Part shown: positions 11,335-20,495 of the stretch, one piece after another
Position numbering within the stretch: the first letter of the stretch is position 1
Layout: every line of letters begins with the position of its first letter
Assembly (NCBI GenBank): GCA_907163375.1
Contig: CAJQUW010010404.1
Location: forward strand, 248,001-312,000
Direction: 5' to 3'
Length of the DNA: 64,000 nt
Source of the DNA: Prostheceraeus crozeri
Taxonomy: Eukaryota > Platyhelminthes > Polycladida > Euryleptidae
Notes under the pieces: generated by a model
What the model was told of the DNA's origin: nothing
Databases searched by the model: none
What the model saw: the letters and a program-made list of their open reading frames with translations, nothing else
Translations under genes and position numbers: made by a program

Positions 11335-11883
11335 GATGGCTGAAATCAGTGGGAGCTGCAGCAAAGTTGAAGATGGAGCTAGCTAACCATTTCAGACAAT
11401 TGACCATCCCTCCGGGCATTTCCATCGACTTGACCCAGAATTTACGTGTTATGATGGGTTTTTGAGGTGGTGTCGAAAGAACACTTTGCTGAGGGTGAGC
11501 ACACCAGCACTTCAATTGTCGCAAGACCGCATGAGCGGGAGATGGAACTCTTGCTAGCAACTGACATCATTGAACAAATGTCCGCTGGCGCCACTAAAGA
11601 ACATCTAGTGCAACATTTTATCCACCAAGCAGTACGCGACTTCAGCATTGTAGAGCGCCGGTTTCACCGTATCAGCTATCTGCATGTGGCCCACCAGCGT
11701 ATCCACTACATCACAATCCGTCTACTGAACACATGGCGCTGGCCCATCACTATTTCAGACTCCACCACCCTGGTCTTCCTCCATTTCCGGCGTCGGCCTA
11801 CATTGCGCAAAGCAAAACTGCACAGTTATAAGAGCATTGTACACACCTCAAGTAAGTTTATTTCTGCACCAACATCAGTATGA
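11335..11883 (+). pseudogene. Polinton A penton-like gene 2, C-terminal segment
   Basis: Immediately after the 6.1-kb insertion the frame gives KMELANHFRQLTIPPGISI and LRVMMGF. After a stop/shift near 11463 it continues openly to 11883. The tail 'IHYITIRLLNTWRWPITISD' plus LVFLHFRRR reproduces the same jelly-roll ending as penton-like gene 1 (FxxIxxRxxD...P..F...LHFRR). The stop codon overlaps the start of the next gene as ATGA at 11880-11883, an arrangement typical of compact viral gene clusters. With the segments at 1125-1602 and 4678-5256 it makes one capsid gene now spread over 10.7 kb. Confidence 0.6.
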
Positions 11884-12125
11884 GCGTGACTAGCAGCCGG
11901 ATTGTCAATGCCATGTACGAAGCGGATCTCGGTCGCTACGATTTCCACGAAAGTGAACTCTTCCCGGCCATCCAAATACAGAAATGGCATCCTATTCATG
12001 TGGCCGTTTTTCAAAGCGGCAAGTGCATCATTACCGGCCTGACTATCGCGGAACAATTGTGGGAAGTTCTGCAAAAACTCATTGACTACCTCAAACAGAA
12101 TGATCTATTGAACCCACCCTCATAG
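11880..12125 (+). CDS. Half-TBP-like small protein (Polinton A)
   Basis: 81-aa intact frame whose ATG overlaps the stop of the penton-like gene (ATGA). Residues about 22-70 read like the second repeat of TATA-binding protein. There is an acidic/aromatic lead-in and SELFPAIQIQ (the ELFPGL position in TBP), then PIHVAVFQSGKCIITGL, with the F-x-SGK-x-x-x-TG signature of the DNA-contacting sheet, then an amphipathic helix to residue 73. Only about one of TBP's two repeats is present, so it would have to dimerise or pair with a partner to form a saddle. The role in element transcription is inference. TBP-like proteins are known in large DNA viruses; I do not recall one as a standard Polinton gene. 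A chance resemblance of a short protein remains possible. Confidence 0.5.
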   Translation: MSVTSSRIVNAMYEADLGRYDFHESELFPAIQIQKWHPIHVAVFQSGKCIITGLTIAEQLWEVLQKLIDYLKQNDLLNPPS

Positions 12126-12167
12126 TGTACAAAAATAATGACACGTCATGTTTCATATGCTTTTGTT

Positions 12168-12173
12168 TTTATT
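12168..12173 (-). terminator. Polyadenylation signal for the Polinton A minus-strand cluster
   Basis: AATAAA on the minus strand directly beyond the stop of the protease frame (12176). It lies between the convergent TBP-like gene and the minus-strand cluster. Confidence 0.5.
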
Positions 12174-12175
12174 CA

Positions 12176-12651
12176 TCAATTGTTCAAAGTTGTAAAATAG
12201 AAGTGGTGCTTGCGCGCCTCATTCAGATTAACAAATGCGGGTGAAAAACTGTTTGAACATAATGAGTGGAAAAAGTCATAGTTTCTCCGGTTCAACACAT
12301 GATAGAGTACGCAGACGCCACACCAGGCGGTCAACAGGCATCGGTAGGCAAGCGGGTTAATAGACCATTTTCGACAGTAGGTATTCATGAAGCGGATGAC
12401 AGTATTACTGGGGCTATTGCCAGAGAGTCGAATGCTTCACCAATCCGCTCAGCACTGATGTAAACAGACTTTCATTGCTGGCCGCCTAAATTATGACTCT
12501 GGGTGTTGCAAATGAGCAACACTGGCAGCCGGCGCAATGTTTCGAGCGCAAGAAAGTCTCGTGGATATACACCATGAAAAATTCGTTTACACGTCACATC
12601 ACCATGCTTTTGGATCAGCTGCTCCAGCCGTGTATTCGTTAGTCAGCTCAT
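12176..12651 (-). pseudogene. Adenain-like maturation protease (Polinton A, broken)
   Basis: Cysteine protease (C5/adenain type) that processes capsid precursors in Polintons and adenoviruses. The N-terminal part, read from 12651, shows HGVYPRDFLAL and a LICNTQSHNLGG stretch, the segment that leads to the catalytic His region in this family. A TGA stands at the position where the conserved HW tryptophan is expected, and another TGA is the third codon. After a frame change the C-terminal part (12388-12176) has LLTAWCGVCVLYHVL, fitting the catalytic Cys motif, and ends near NYDFFHSL. The start lies 3 bp beyond the MCP stop, as in a compact cluster. Clearly inactivated by stops and one shift. 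Confidence 0.6.
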
Positions 12652-12653
12652 CC

Positions 12654-13764
12654 TCAACGTGTATACTCCGTTTGGATGTCACGCGTTTGGGTCACCTCGA
12701 GGTAGGAGTCAAAGACAGCATAAAGTAACACCGTGATTGTAGTGGGGAGTGCCTTTCGAAAGGTCAGATGGAGGCGTAGGTTTTTGGTACTGATGTCATT
12801 ATCTGCGGTCCGATAAAACGCGTAAATGGGATGGCCATTACCGAGCTCCTCCATTGTCAGTCCATTTGTGTCATCAGTAGTGAAATAGTGAAGCACTTGC
12901 ATAGTATTGACATATCTTCGAGTGTAGTGCTGAGGGGTACCAAAATTCGGTGTGAACGGGACCCCGGGGATACCGATACCACCACGGCGGAGTGCAATTT
13001 TCTGGAGGCCGAAATGCTGGAAATTGAACGGGTTTTTGGCGTATGCCCTAGTATACGCCTCATTCTCCACCAGCTCCACCAGTAGCAATTTTGGAACCTG
13101 TAGGGGGTTGAGCCGATCCTGTACGAAGCTGAACTGAGAATTGTTTTCCTTTAAGAATTAAGAAGTTAGTGATCTTTGTGTGGTTCAGTGGATAGTGAGC
13201 GTTCAGTTTCAACAGGCCGTGCGTATGCCCGTTATTGACCGCCAGGAAGAGAGGCCCATACAGCTTGTGCACCCGACTAGCAACGGTCCACTTCATTCGC
13301 TCCACAAAGCCCTTGTTCGCAACATCATCAAGCTTCCCTACCTCATCTCGCTGCCAATCCAAGGGGAGCATGTTGGTATCCTGGGCCGCCAGATGCATTC
13401 GCATGATAGTGTGGAAGTAGCCGAGGTAAGGGTAACATTGTTGCCCGCCTTCTACCTGCACTTCGCCCAGCGTCAATGTGACATCTTCTAAGATAGTGGT
13501 AATGGCCAGATTATACACAGCACTCTTCTCCCCACCTTTGAAGGCCGTTCCGTCCGGTTTCGTGATTTTGAATTTGACATAGAGATAGATGTCATTGCTG
13601 TCCACATGGCCACATTGCCATGCATTGCCCGGCACATGGAACTCAATTGGCCCATCATCCTCAATATTGGAGATGGGAAAATATTCTTGATTCCGTGCGG
13701 TGATGATGTCTGTTTGGACAGGCTGCTCATCAAAGATGCACAGAGCCGAATTTTTCACCTCCAT
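12654..13764 (-). pseudogene. Major capsid protein (Polinton A), one frameshift
   Basis: Double-jelly-roll MCP of Polinton type. The N-terminal frame (13764-13060) begins MEVKNSALCIFDEQPVQTDI and continues through LYVKFKITKPDG and LYGPLFLAVNNG. The C-terminal frame (about 13130-12654) contains the family's conserved NPFNFQHFGLQKIALRRGG and HLTFRKALPTTITVLLYAVF. The two overlap in different frames at about 13060-13130, so a single indel splits the gene. Combined length of about 370 codons is short but plausible for the family. Its ATG directly follows the stop of the upstream small basic protein (TAGATG), and the protease follows 3 bp after its stop. It forms the icosahedral shell in relatives; capsid formation here is inference. 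Confidence 0.72.
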
Positions 13765-14050
13765 CTAAAAAATTCCTAGCTTCCGTCTCCTGCCTCGCTG
13801 AGACTTTGCCGCTCTAGGGGGATTCTTCCGTTTGCGTAGAGAGGGCCCGGCGCCATCGGTCATAGTGCCGAGCACGTCGCTACCAAGTTCGCGGATGCGC
13901 TTCAAGCCCTGTCATTTCGCCACCTCTCGTATACTTTGTCCTCTGGCCACACCACTCACCACATCCGTGAGCAAGCCCAAAGCCTGATTACCAACCTTTC
14001 CCAAGAGGGGCATGGCCATTCTGGCAATTGAACCGAGTATGACACCACCG
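13765..14050 (-). pseudogene. Small glycine-rich/basic virion-like protein (Polinton A)
   Basis: The minus-strand frame begins near 14050 with a glycine-rich hydrophobic segment (ILGSIARMAMPLLGKVGNQA). It then has an amphipathic stretch, one in-frame TGA at about 13913, and a very basic tail (LRKRKNPPRAAKSQ, GRRRKLGIF) ending in TAG directly against the MCP start codon. This layout, a membrane-active helix followed by a basic tail just upstream of the MCP, is common in Polintons and recalls adenovirus pVI/pX-type minor proteins. Function inferred only from that layout. Confidence 0.5.
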
Positions 14051-15023
14051 CCGGTAGACGCTGCCTTCAATCAACTCACTATTATGGCCTTTCAGGCGGT
14101 AGACAGTGGGCTTGTGTTTCGTATTTACCTCAGCCACCGTAAGTACCTCCTCCGTCTAATTAGCCAGATAACCTTTAGCGAGAACACTTTTCACTTGGAG
14201 GTACGCACCTTATCACTCACTTTAGCATCATTGAGGCCTTTGGGTGGGCGTTTCCGCCGCTGGTTCACCTCACGCTCCTCATCCACGTTTAAGGAGTCAA
14301 TCTCGGCCGGACATCGACCATCCAGCATTCGATACATTGAATGATTGCAAGCATGCACTGCGTCATCAAGAAGACGTGTCCATACGTTAGTGTCACTAGC
14401 GGTGAAGTACTTCCACAGTCGCTCCTTAACGTCCGATTAAAGCGTTCCACCACCGCCGTTTTGTAGGCACTCTTGACACTGAACATCTCAATGCCATGCT
14501 CTGCAGACAATTGACGCACCCCCCGATTCTCACATTCCTTCCCCAGATCTGTCTGCACTCGCTTCGGGATCCGGCCATTGGTGAGGAAAATGTTCTGATA
14601 GGCATCAGCTACTTCCGTGCCGCGCTTTGTCTTCAATGGTCGAACCCAGGCGTAACGCATGAAGAGGTCGATGACAGTCAGAATGAATTTGTAACCGTGG
14701 TTACGGCGGGCTAGCGCTGATACTGTCACTGTTCATCAATATCATGAACAACATAACGGCGCGTAGGATAGCCCCGTCGCCGAGCTGGGGCGTGTAGGGT
14801 GCAAGTGGACTGAGTTTTGAGCCATTTGCGGACTGTCCTCCGTTAATTTCGTCTCGTCAGCCAACTTCTTGATGGAAGCATACCCGGCAGAGTAGCGTGC
14901 GTCATAATAAATGTCTTTCAAACGCTTTGTCGTTTTTCTCCAACTGCCGGTCGTCGCGTGCGTGGCCTGCTTCGTCCACGCTGAATATTCGTCAGCATTC
15001 GTCCTCCGCCTTACTGCCGTCAA
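14050..15023 (-). pseudogene. Retroviral-type (rve) integrase, Polinton A
   Basis: Catalyses element integration in Polintons. The N-terminal part (15023-14900) has LKDIYYDARYSAGYASIKKL, the conserved start of Polinton integrases. After frame changes near 14730-14880 comes the RNase H-fold core at 14729-14289. Its acidic residues are visible: D in LTVIDLFMRYAWV, D in VQTDLGKE and E in VVERFNRTL, the last two 34 residues apart, as expected for a DDE integrase. The C-terminal SH3-like segment appears around 14070-14150 (KHKPTVYRLKGHN), in another frame. The core is intact; the gene as a whole is broken by several shifts. Confidence 0.75.
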
Positions 15024-15169
15024 CTTTTTCCTCTACCGCGGTACTATGACAGCACGTACTCACACAACTGACCTTCACATCCACCGCTGTCTCGTCGCTT
15101 TCGTCTACTGCCGCTGCCGCCACTCTAGCACAGGAAGTAAACAGAGACAGGCAGTTTTTTATCCATTCA

Positions 15170-15963
15170 GGCTAAACGCCAAACACCTGGCCGCTACCAT
15201 CCTCCTCGCTGTCACTGAAGGATTTGAAACATTCACTACTCGGATAACGGCGGCTTTTCACAGGCACCCGCTCTTTTAAAGCTAGGGGTGTTTTGAATGG
15301 AGCGTCTGCCGCCGCTGCCACTATTGCTTTCTTCCTGTTTTTCGCCGCTGATGCTACAACTGATACTCTTTCGCAGTTAGTCTACGTGCGGTCTCTATTA
15401 TAGGGGGCGCGGCTTGATTGTCTAGTAGTAGAAGTAGAGGCTGGCGGCCGCAGTTGGTCCAGCTCGTCTATAGTGTTCCAGTTCAGCATCATGCGAGGGA
15501 TATTTCGCTCTTTCATCCCCTATAGAATCTCCGTCGAACCAGTAGGAGTGAATTGCTTGCGCCGGTCGTGAGCGGTATGTTGAATAAAGTTCGCGATAAA
15601 ATACTGCTCACGAGCCAATAGTTGGCGTCAGGCCTCCATCAACTAACCACGCTCGTTGAACTGCATGGAGGATGAGGCCAGATGGTTGTAGAGCGCCAAC
15701 GCTCGATTCCGATAGGGTATCGGAGTGCCGAGGGAAATGTCATCACGGAGTTTCTCCTTCCACCGTTTAATATCCTCCAGCAAAGCGCCATGTTTAAACA
15801 TCTGTTGGCGGGGATCGTCCTGCTGTGTGGGGTCGGCAGTCATGCGCGTGTAATCACTGTGCAACTGTTAGAGTTGCTGCTGGGCTGGTAGGCGCACAAG
15901 GCTGAAGCTTGGCATTTGGTTGTACACCGGCATGGCCACTAACCGCTGGAATGTAGCCGCCAT
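15170..15963 (-). pseudogene. Unknown Polinton A protein with disordered, charged C-terminus
   Basis: Starts at an ATG at 15963, shortly after the ATPase stop, with MPVYNQMPSFSLVRLPAQQQ. It then runs as a nearly continuous frame interrupted by TAA/TGA/TAG codons at about 15885, 15630, 15615 and 15510. The middle is helical and charged (LLEDIKRWKEKLRDDI). The C-terminal third is rich in Ser, Ala, Lys and acidic residues (SFSDSEEDGSGQVFG). Position between ATPase and integrase and the low-complexity tail suggest a structural or core protein. I do not recognise the family. Confidence 0.4.
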
Positions 15964-15973
15964 GTTAGAGAAT

Positions 15974-16533
15974 TTATAAATCAGCATAGGAGAATCGGTT
16001 GCTCCGGAGGCGATATGCGTCGGCGCACTCCTGAGTAAAATCACAGAATAGATAGCCGTGAGGTTGGGCCGTAGCCGCCTCGAAAACTTCAATCAGCGCC
16101 TTGGATTTGCGCGGGGCTATCTGACGGGCAAGGAATTCTACTTGGCTTATGTCGCGCGGGTTCTTGAAGAGAATATACTGTAGTGGTGGGTGTTCAGACA
16201 CCGTGTGCGCGATGCTTTGCCACTAGGGAAGAGGTTTTGCGTAATGAGGTTGAAACATGGCTTGTGATGGGCCGCCTTTGTCAGACGAAGCGCGCGTTTC
16301 GTCTAGCAAATCTCTAGCTGTATTTCTCTAGTGTGTATAAGATCCGCTTTAGTGACCACACCACGCTTTTGTAATTCTTGTTGGAGGGCGGGCTGGAAGA
16401 TGCCGTAACACCAGATGACCCGGTTGATGGGGCACTCAAACAATTCAGAGTGATGATCAAGTATTTGCAGTATGAGGTATGTCTTGCCACTGTGTGACGG
16501 TCCTGCCATGCACACAGTGCGATCGCATTTCAC
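15974..16533 (-). pseudogene. FtsK/HerA-type genome-packaging ATPase, Polinton A (internal deletion)
   Basis: A32-like packaging ATPase. The Walker A loop is intact near the start (CMAGPSHSGKTYLILQIL, about 16513-16460). The C-terminal part, in other frames, is typical: FNLITQNLFPSGK, then YILFKNPRDISQVEFLARQI (about 16170-16110) and GYLFCDF. Between LIHTREIQLEIC and the LITQNLF segment only a few codons remain. The Walker B strand and surrounding 30-40 residues normally found there are missing, and a stop lies at the junction (about 16303). The protein is therefore non-functional as encoded. Neighbours are the unknown protein downstream and a mu-like protein upstream. Confidence 0.7.
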
Positions 16534-16964
16534 TGTCGCAGCCGTGGATCCATTTCATCGCCGTTGTTGACCGCTGTTTTGCATTGCTACTTCCCCGTCA
16601 AACCACTCACAAGACTACCGACAGCGCTAGCAATCACGGGCAGTATAGCGGAAAAGAAACCGTCCTTTGTCTTAACAGACGTCGCTGACTGTCCACACTG
16701 AAGCCGGGCTTCACCAACCGCCGGAGGGTTTTCTGGTGAGCAGATACCTTCCGCTTTGCCTGCGACGAGAGCGTTTTACGGTGAAAGCTGGCGCACTGAT
16801 GACACGACTTTCCGAATAAATACGTCTCTAGCACTGCCCACTGCTTCCGGTTGCTCGTCGGGGGTCATCCGTCGCGGTCTTGCTAAAGCTTCAAAACGGC
16901 CGCATGGCTCACAGCACGACAACGTTTTACACTCTTTCGGCGCGGCATTGAGATAATCAAACAT
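16530..16964 (-). pseudogene. Basic core-like protein with hydrophobic C-terminus (Polinton A)
   Basis: Starts at 16964 (MFDYLNAAPKECKTLSCCEP). It changes frame near 16780-16830, then gives FHRKTLSSQAKRKVSAHQKT, LRRLVKPGFSVDSQRRLLRQ and a hydrophobic stretch FPLYCP..LLALSVVL interrupted by stops. A His/Arg/Lys-rich helix ending in a short hydrophobic peptide is a recurrent small gene in Polintons and related elements and recalls adenovirus core mu/pX. Exact role unknown. Confidence 0.45.
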
Positions 16965-17531
16965 GATACATTGAGGAGGGATAGCGCAAAGTGTTAGGCG
17001 GCCATTTCCAGGGAATGACTATCCATGACACTGCGCTACAGAAAAATACGAAAAGTATCCCCATAGCGAAACATATAATCACACCCTCTGCATAAAGCTC
17101 AACAACTTGGCCCGGGTGGGTGTAATATGCGTCACAGTACTTTGGTTCATACCAGTGAGTAAGCATTCCTCCGGACCGGCGCACAAAGTCGATGCAGACA
17201 GCGAGAGCCTCAGCAAAACGAGGCCTGTCTCATTTCCACCGGTCATTCGTTCGTATTCACATTGGACGACCAAGCGCGCTTTGATCCTGTAACCAAGATA
17301 ATGAACACATAATTCATGGAAAAGAGCGGAAGTCTTCCTGTTGATCTCGTCCACGTCTGTTTGGAAATCAGAAAAATTGATGACATAATCCTCCACCACC
17401 CCACAGACTGCACTCTTGTGCACGGTAAGTTGACATTGATTTCTTTCATCGATTGCGCTGAACAGTTCCTTTGGAGCTAGCCGCCTTCTACTCATCATTA
17501 TGGAAAATGCGTGTGTTCGACAAAACATCAC
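16957..17531 (-). pseudogene. Unknown single-pass membrane protein (Polinton A)
   Basis: The N-terminal frame (17531-17170) reads MSRRRLAPKELFSAIDERNQ and DYVINFSDFQTDVDEIN, with several cysteines. A frame change near 17170 leads to SGGMLTHWYEPKYCDAYYTH and a clear transmembrane segment VIICFAMGILFVFFCSAVSW (about 17080-17020) with a short cytoplasmic-looking tail. The pattern of ectodomain with cysteines, one TM and short tail fits a type I membrane protein, but no signal peptide is evident and the family is not recognised. Confidence 0.4.
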
Positions 17532-17568
17532 TCAGCATACTGCATTTAAACTAGCGTAGTTGCACGTG

Positions 17569-17571
<3 letters not shown>

Positions 17572-17622
<51 letters not shown>
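17572..17622. repeat. (TA)n microsatellite
   Basis: About 50 bp of alternating TA with one G interruption. It lies between the divergent membrane-protein and nucleoside-kinase genes. Confidence 0.95.
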
Positions 17623-17624
<2 letters not shown>

Positions 17625-17677
17625 GCAGTGCATCACTGCAGGACAGTCCTTCACAGTGTACGTTCACTTCTAGTAGC

Positions 17678-18186
17678 ATGGGCCTTTTATCAATTAACAT
17701 TGAAGGAAATGTAGGTGCGGGAAAGACCACACTGCTTGCGTGGCTAGAGGCGGCTGCAGAAGCAAATTCAGTGTAGCAGAAGCTGAACTTAAGTTTCGAG
17801 CCGGTTCGTGATTGGACTAATGTTCGCGGCTTGGACATGCTCAGTTTGAACTCTAAGAAACCCTCTCGCTGGGCATTCATATTCAATCTAAATGTTTTGA
17901 ATACACTAGACGAGCGACGGCTGCAGGTCAAAGAACTAACGCACACGAGTATGCTACGAGTATACCACGAGTATGCTACGAACGTGTCCTGCAGGAGAAG
18001 TCTGCTCATGAGCGACAGTCAAGTGAATTGACTTTAGAATGGATTGAGTCGTTACGCGAGCTACATGAAGCCTGGCTGGCCACCTATGATTTTTCTTACA
18101 TCATTGACGGAACCAAAACCCTGGACCAAGTTGTGGGAACTGCTATAGACTTGATTGAAACCCTTGTTAATGAACACAAGGACTAG
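17678..18186 (+). pseudogene. Deoxynucleoside kinase-like gene
   Basis: Would phosphorylate deoxynucleosides. ATG at 17678 starts MGLLSINIEGNVGAGKTTLL, a P-loop with the dNK/thymidine-kinase signature IEGN-GAGK(S/T). One stop follows at about 17777. Then LSFEPVRDWTNVRGL matches the EPv..W motif and SRWAFIFNLNVL the following helix. Near 17940-17990 a short duplication (TATGCTACGA repeated) and a frame change occur. The last frame (about 18000-18186) has LTLEWIESLRELHEAWLATYDF and ends with an IIDG strand. About 170 codons in total, shorter than usual, so the lid region may be reduced. AATAAA lies at 18209. It sits inside the Polinton A cluster on the opposite strand to its left neighbour. Whether it is an element gene or a captured host gene is open. 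Confidence 0.68.
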
Positions 18187-18208
18187 TGTGTTTGTGGCTC
18201 AAAAATGA

Positions 18209-18214
18209 AATAAA
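18209..18214 (+). terminator. Polyadenylation signal after the kinase gene
   Basis: AATAAA 23 bp after the TAG at 18184-18186. The remaining sequence to 18597 is AT-rich, contains repeated TTCTAAGTTAA-type motifs and shows no gene. Confidence 0.55.
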
Positions 18215-18597
18215 ACTCATTCTTTTACATGCTCGTTGCGACTTTTCAAGTTAAAGTTGACCAAGGAAAGGCCATGCATGGTTTGCGTGCAAAAAGCAAA
18301 TTTTCTTCTAAGTTAATCAACATCATGAAAACCAGCACGTAGTTTACGGACACGAGAAATTTTCTAGGCTAGTTCCCGTGGAAAATGCGGGTCATAAAAG
18401 TTAATTTTTATACATACGAAAAAAAATTTTTCACTCTTAGGAAAATGTTTCGGTTTCTAAGTTAAAGTAGAAAGAAAAATAACAAATGTTAATTACCATC
18501 CAAATTTACTGCCAGAAATTGCCATGAATATGTTTTGGCCGCTAGCAAAAATGAAGAGGCAGTGGTTGTTCTGCCCGTTCAATTAGTGGCTGCTGCT

Positions 18598-19339
18598 TCA
18601 CGCCTGAGCACTTGGGCGTTTCTTGCTCTTGGTCTTACGCTTCGCCACTGCAACCCTACCACTATTCACAGGACCCGGCACCTCTTGCGGCACTGAATCT
18701 GACAGGTCAAAATCAATTTCATCAAACAAAGACCATTCTGCTGACACCATCTCCACTTCCGCATCCATAGGGGGAGGAGGAGGAGGACTCAAAGGGAGAA
18801 ATAAACACATCTCCTGAGACGGTGGTAGTTTGGTGTGCATTATTTGTGTAATGACAAGTTGAAGTGAGGCAAGCTTGTCCACTTTCTCACCATGTGACCC
18901 AATGTACGTGCCTCGAACCAAGATGAAACATGCGTAACGACCATATTCCAAGTCGTCCACAGTTAACGGGTTGTGGTGGGAATAAAAAATGAGTGCATCC
19001 TCCGCCATCTTCATAAACAGCCGGTCCAAAAACACGGAAAAGAAATTCATCATTCCCGTATTTATCATGCCACAACTTTGGTGAGTTGGCGGGTAGCTGA
19101 AATGACTGCTCGGCGAAAGCTTCCACGGTAAAAATTTCCTGGAGAGCAGCTCTTGGAAGTAATAAGGAGCACAAATTGTTAGAGAAAGATCGTGTCGGTG
19201 GGCTAGTTGTAAAATCCGGTGTTTGTACCGCAAATCGCTCTCCATTGAGCGAAACATAACGATGCCAGAAGTTTCCAATCTGTTTAATGGGTGAAATAGT
19301 TTGACCTTTGGCGGACACAGACTTCGTCACAGAATACAA
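18598..19339 (-). pseudogene. Unknown Polinton A protein with acidic patch and basic tail
   Basis: Starts at 19339 (MYSVTKSVSAKGQTISPIKQ) and stays open to about 19010. A frame change near 19010 leads into KMAEDALIFYSHHNPLTVDD, YGRYACFILVRGTYIGSH and a region of hydrophobic strands, then a proline run, an acidic stretch (FDEIDFDLSD) and a lysine-rich end (AKRKTKSKKRP) that could be a nuclear localisation signal. About 247 codons over both frames. The beta-rich core with acidic then basic tail could be a nucleic-acid-binding or replication accessory protein; I do not recognise a family. TATA-like TATATA at about 19409-19416 lies upstream on this strand. Confidence 0.45.
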
Positions 19340-19466
19340 TACAGTTTATAAGTTAGTTAGACAGACGAGTGAGTGAGAGAATGAAACAGAGCGAGAAATG
19401 CCGCTTCTTATATATCCTTCAAAACGGGAGAAGCGCTTCACGAAACGGTGTTGGACAAAACCCATC

Positions 19467-20026
19467 AGTAGTATAGGGTATGACATCCGGCGCCTCGCTT
19501 AACTCGCACCGGATGTCACACCTTCCGAGATTTCAAAAATTTACGTAGTCTATAAATTTCAAAAATTTAGTGGGTCTCCAAATTTCAAAAATTTAGGTAG
19601 TGCCAAATTTTCGAAAAATTCAAAATTTCAAAATTTACGTAGTCCAAAAATTTACAAAATTTATGTAGTCTTTTCACATAGTCTAAAGATATCAGAAGAT
19701 TGTATTCAAAATATATTAAAAAATGAAAGAAACCTCAGAAATGGAAGAAACTTCGAGAATCCTTCGTCAATAAATGAACGTAGTTCTACTTAAATGGACA
19801 TTGAAAAGATGAACATTGAAAAACACAAAGATAGAGTACGTTATATGAAAGATAAAGTATCACAATTATTATTAAGATTAGAGCATTATAAAAAGTTAAG
19901 AAAGAGATGGTCTAAAGTTAAGAATGTAAGACAAGGTATTGGAATATTTTTAACAGTAAGTTTAGGTGCTTTAACAATTGTTATATCTTCTGACGCTCTT
20001 ACAATTCCTATTATTGCTACTGCTTT
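19467..20026. repeat. Polinton B left terminal inverted repeat
   Basis: Pairs with 34012-34716. The outer third holds tandem, degenerate copies of a unit of about 25 bp with the core AAAATTTACGTAGTC. The right copy has more of these, hence 705 versus 560 bp. The inner part runs into the first gene and ends abruptly near 20026. Confidence 0.9.
19481..19518. promoter_or_regulatory. Terminal hairpin in the left TIR
   Basis: TGACATCCGG (19481-19490) and CCGGATGTCA (19509-19518) form a perfect 10-bp stem with an 18-nt GC-rich loop, only 14 bp from the element tip. The same stem occurs at the other end (34665-34702) with a different loop. A stem kept while the loop drifts suggests selection on structure, perhaps for integrase or terminal-protein recognition (inference). 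Confidence 0.6.
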
Positions 20027-20336
20027 AACAGGTGCGGGTGTTTTTACAACTTCACTTGTTACAATGTTAGATAAATCTTTAATAACTAAGAAACGAAAAT
20101 CATTAAAAACTAAACATTTACATATTAAAGAAGTTTATAACAAATTACATTGCTACTTTCAAAGAGTGTGTGATGATAATGTTATCACGTTAGATGAGAT
20201 TGAAAAATTTGATCAAATAGCTAATGACGTAAATCGAATATCATTTCAATTACAGTCAGAAAAAGTTGATGATAAGAATAAACAGGATGTAAAAACTTCT
20301 ATTGAGGAAACTGATAAAGTTTTTTTGAAGAACTAA
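19794..20336 (+). CDS. Two-segment membrane/coiled-coil protein of Polinton B
   Basis: 180-aa intact frame from ATG 19794. A basic, coiled-coil-prone N-terminus (KMNIEKHKDRVRYMKDKVSQ) is followed by a hydrophobic hairpin (GIFLTVSLGALTIVISSDAL, then IPIIATALTGAGVFTTSLVT). A charged helix KKRKSLKTKHLHIKEVYNKL and an acidic C-terminal helix DNVITLDEIEKFDQIANDV follow. This layout (coil, glycine-rich double hydrophobic segment, KH-containing helix, EF-like acidic tail) is a widespread uncharacterised protein of animal Polintons and other elements. Its first part lies within the TIR, so a truncated copy exists at the other end. One of few intact genes here. Function unknown; membrane association inferred. 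Confidence 0.65.
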   Translation: MDIEKMNIEKHKDRVRYMKDKVSQLLLRLEHYKKLRKRWSKVKNVRQGIGIFLTVSLGALTIVISSDALTIPIIATALTGAGVFTTSLVTMLDKSLITKKRKSLKTKHLHIKEVYNKLHCYFQRVCDDNVITLDEIEKFDQIANDVNRISFQLQSEKVDDKNKQDVKTSIEETDKVFLKN

Positions 20337-20495
20337 AAACTTTAAGCGAAACTTTCAGCAAAACTTTATTAAACAAAACTTTAGACGCCAAAGCAATAAA
20401 AAAATAATTTGTTCAGTAAAATGTTTTTGTTGTATTCCAATGTTACCACAAAATTCAAACATTATAGATAAAAATAAAATTAAAATAAAAATAAA

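Noticed and set aside
13180..13491. Plus-strand frames opposite the Polinton A capsid gene
   Set aside because: Shadows of the MCP on the minus strand, which has clear family motifs.
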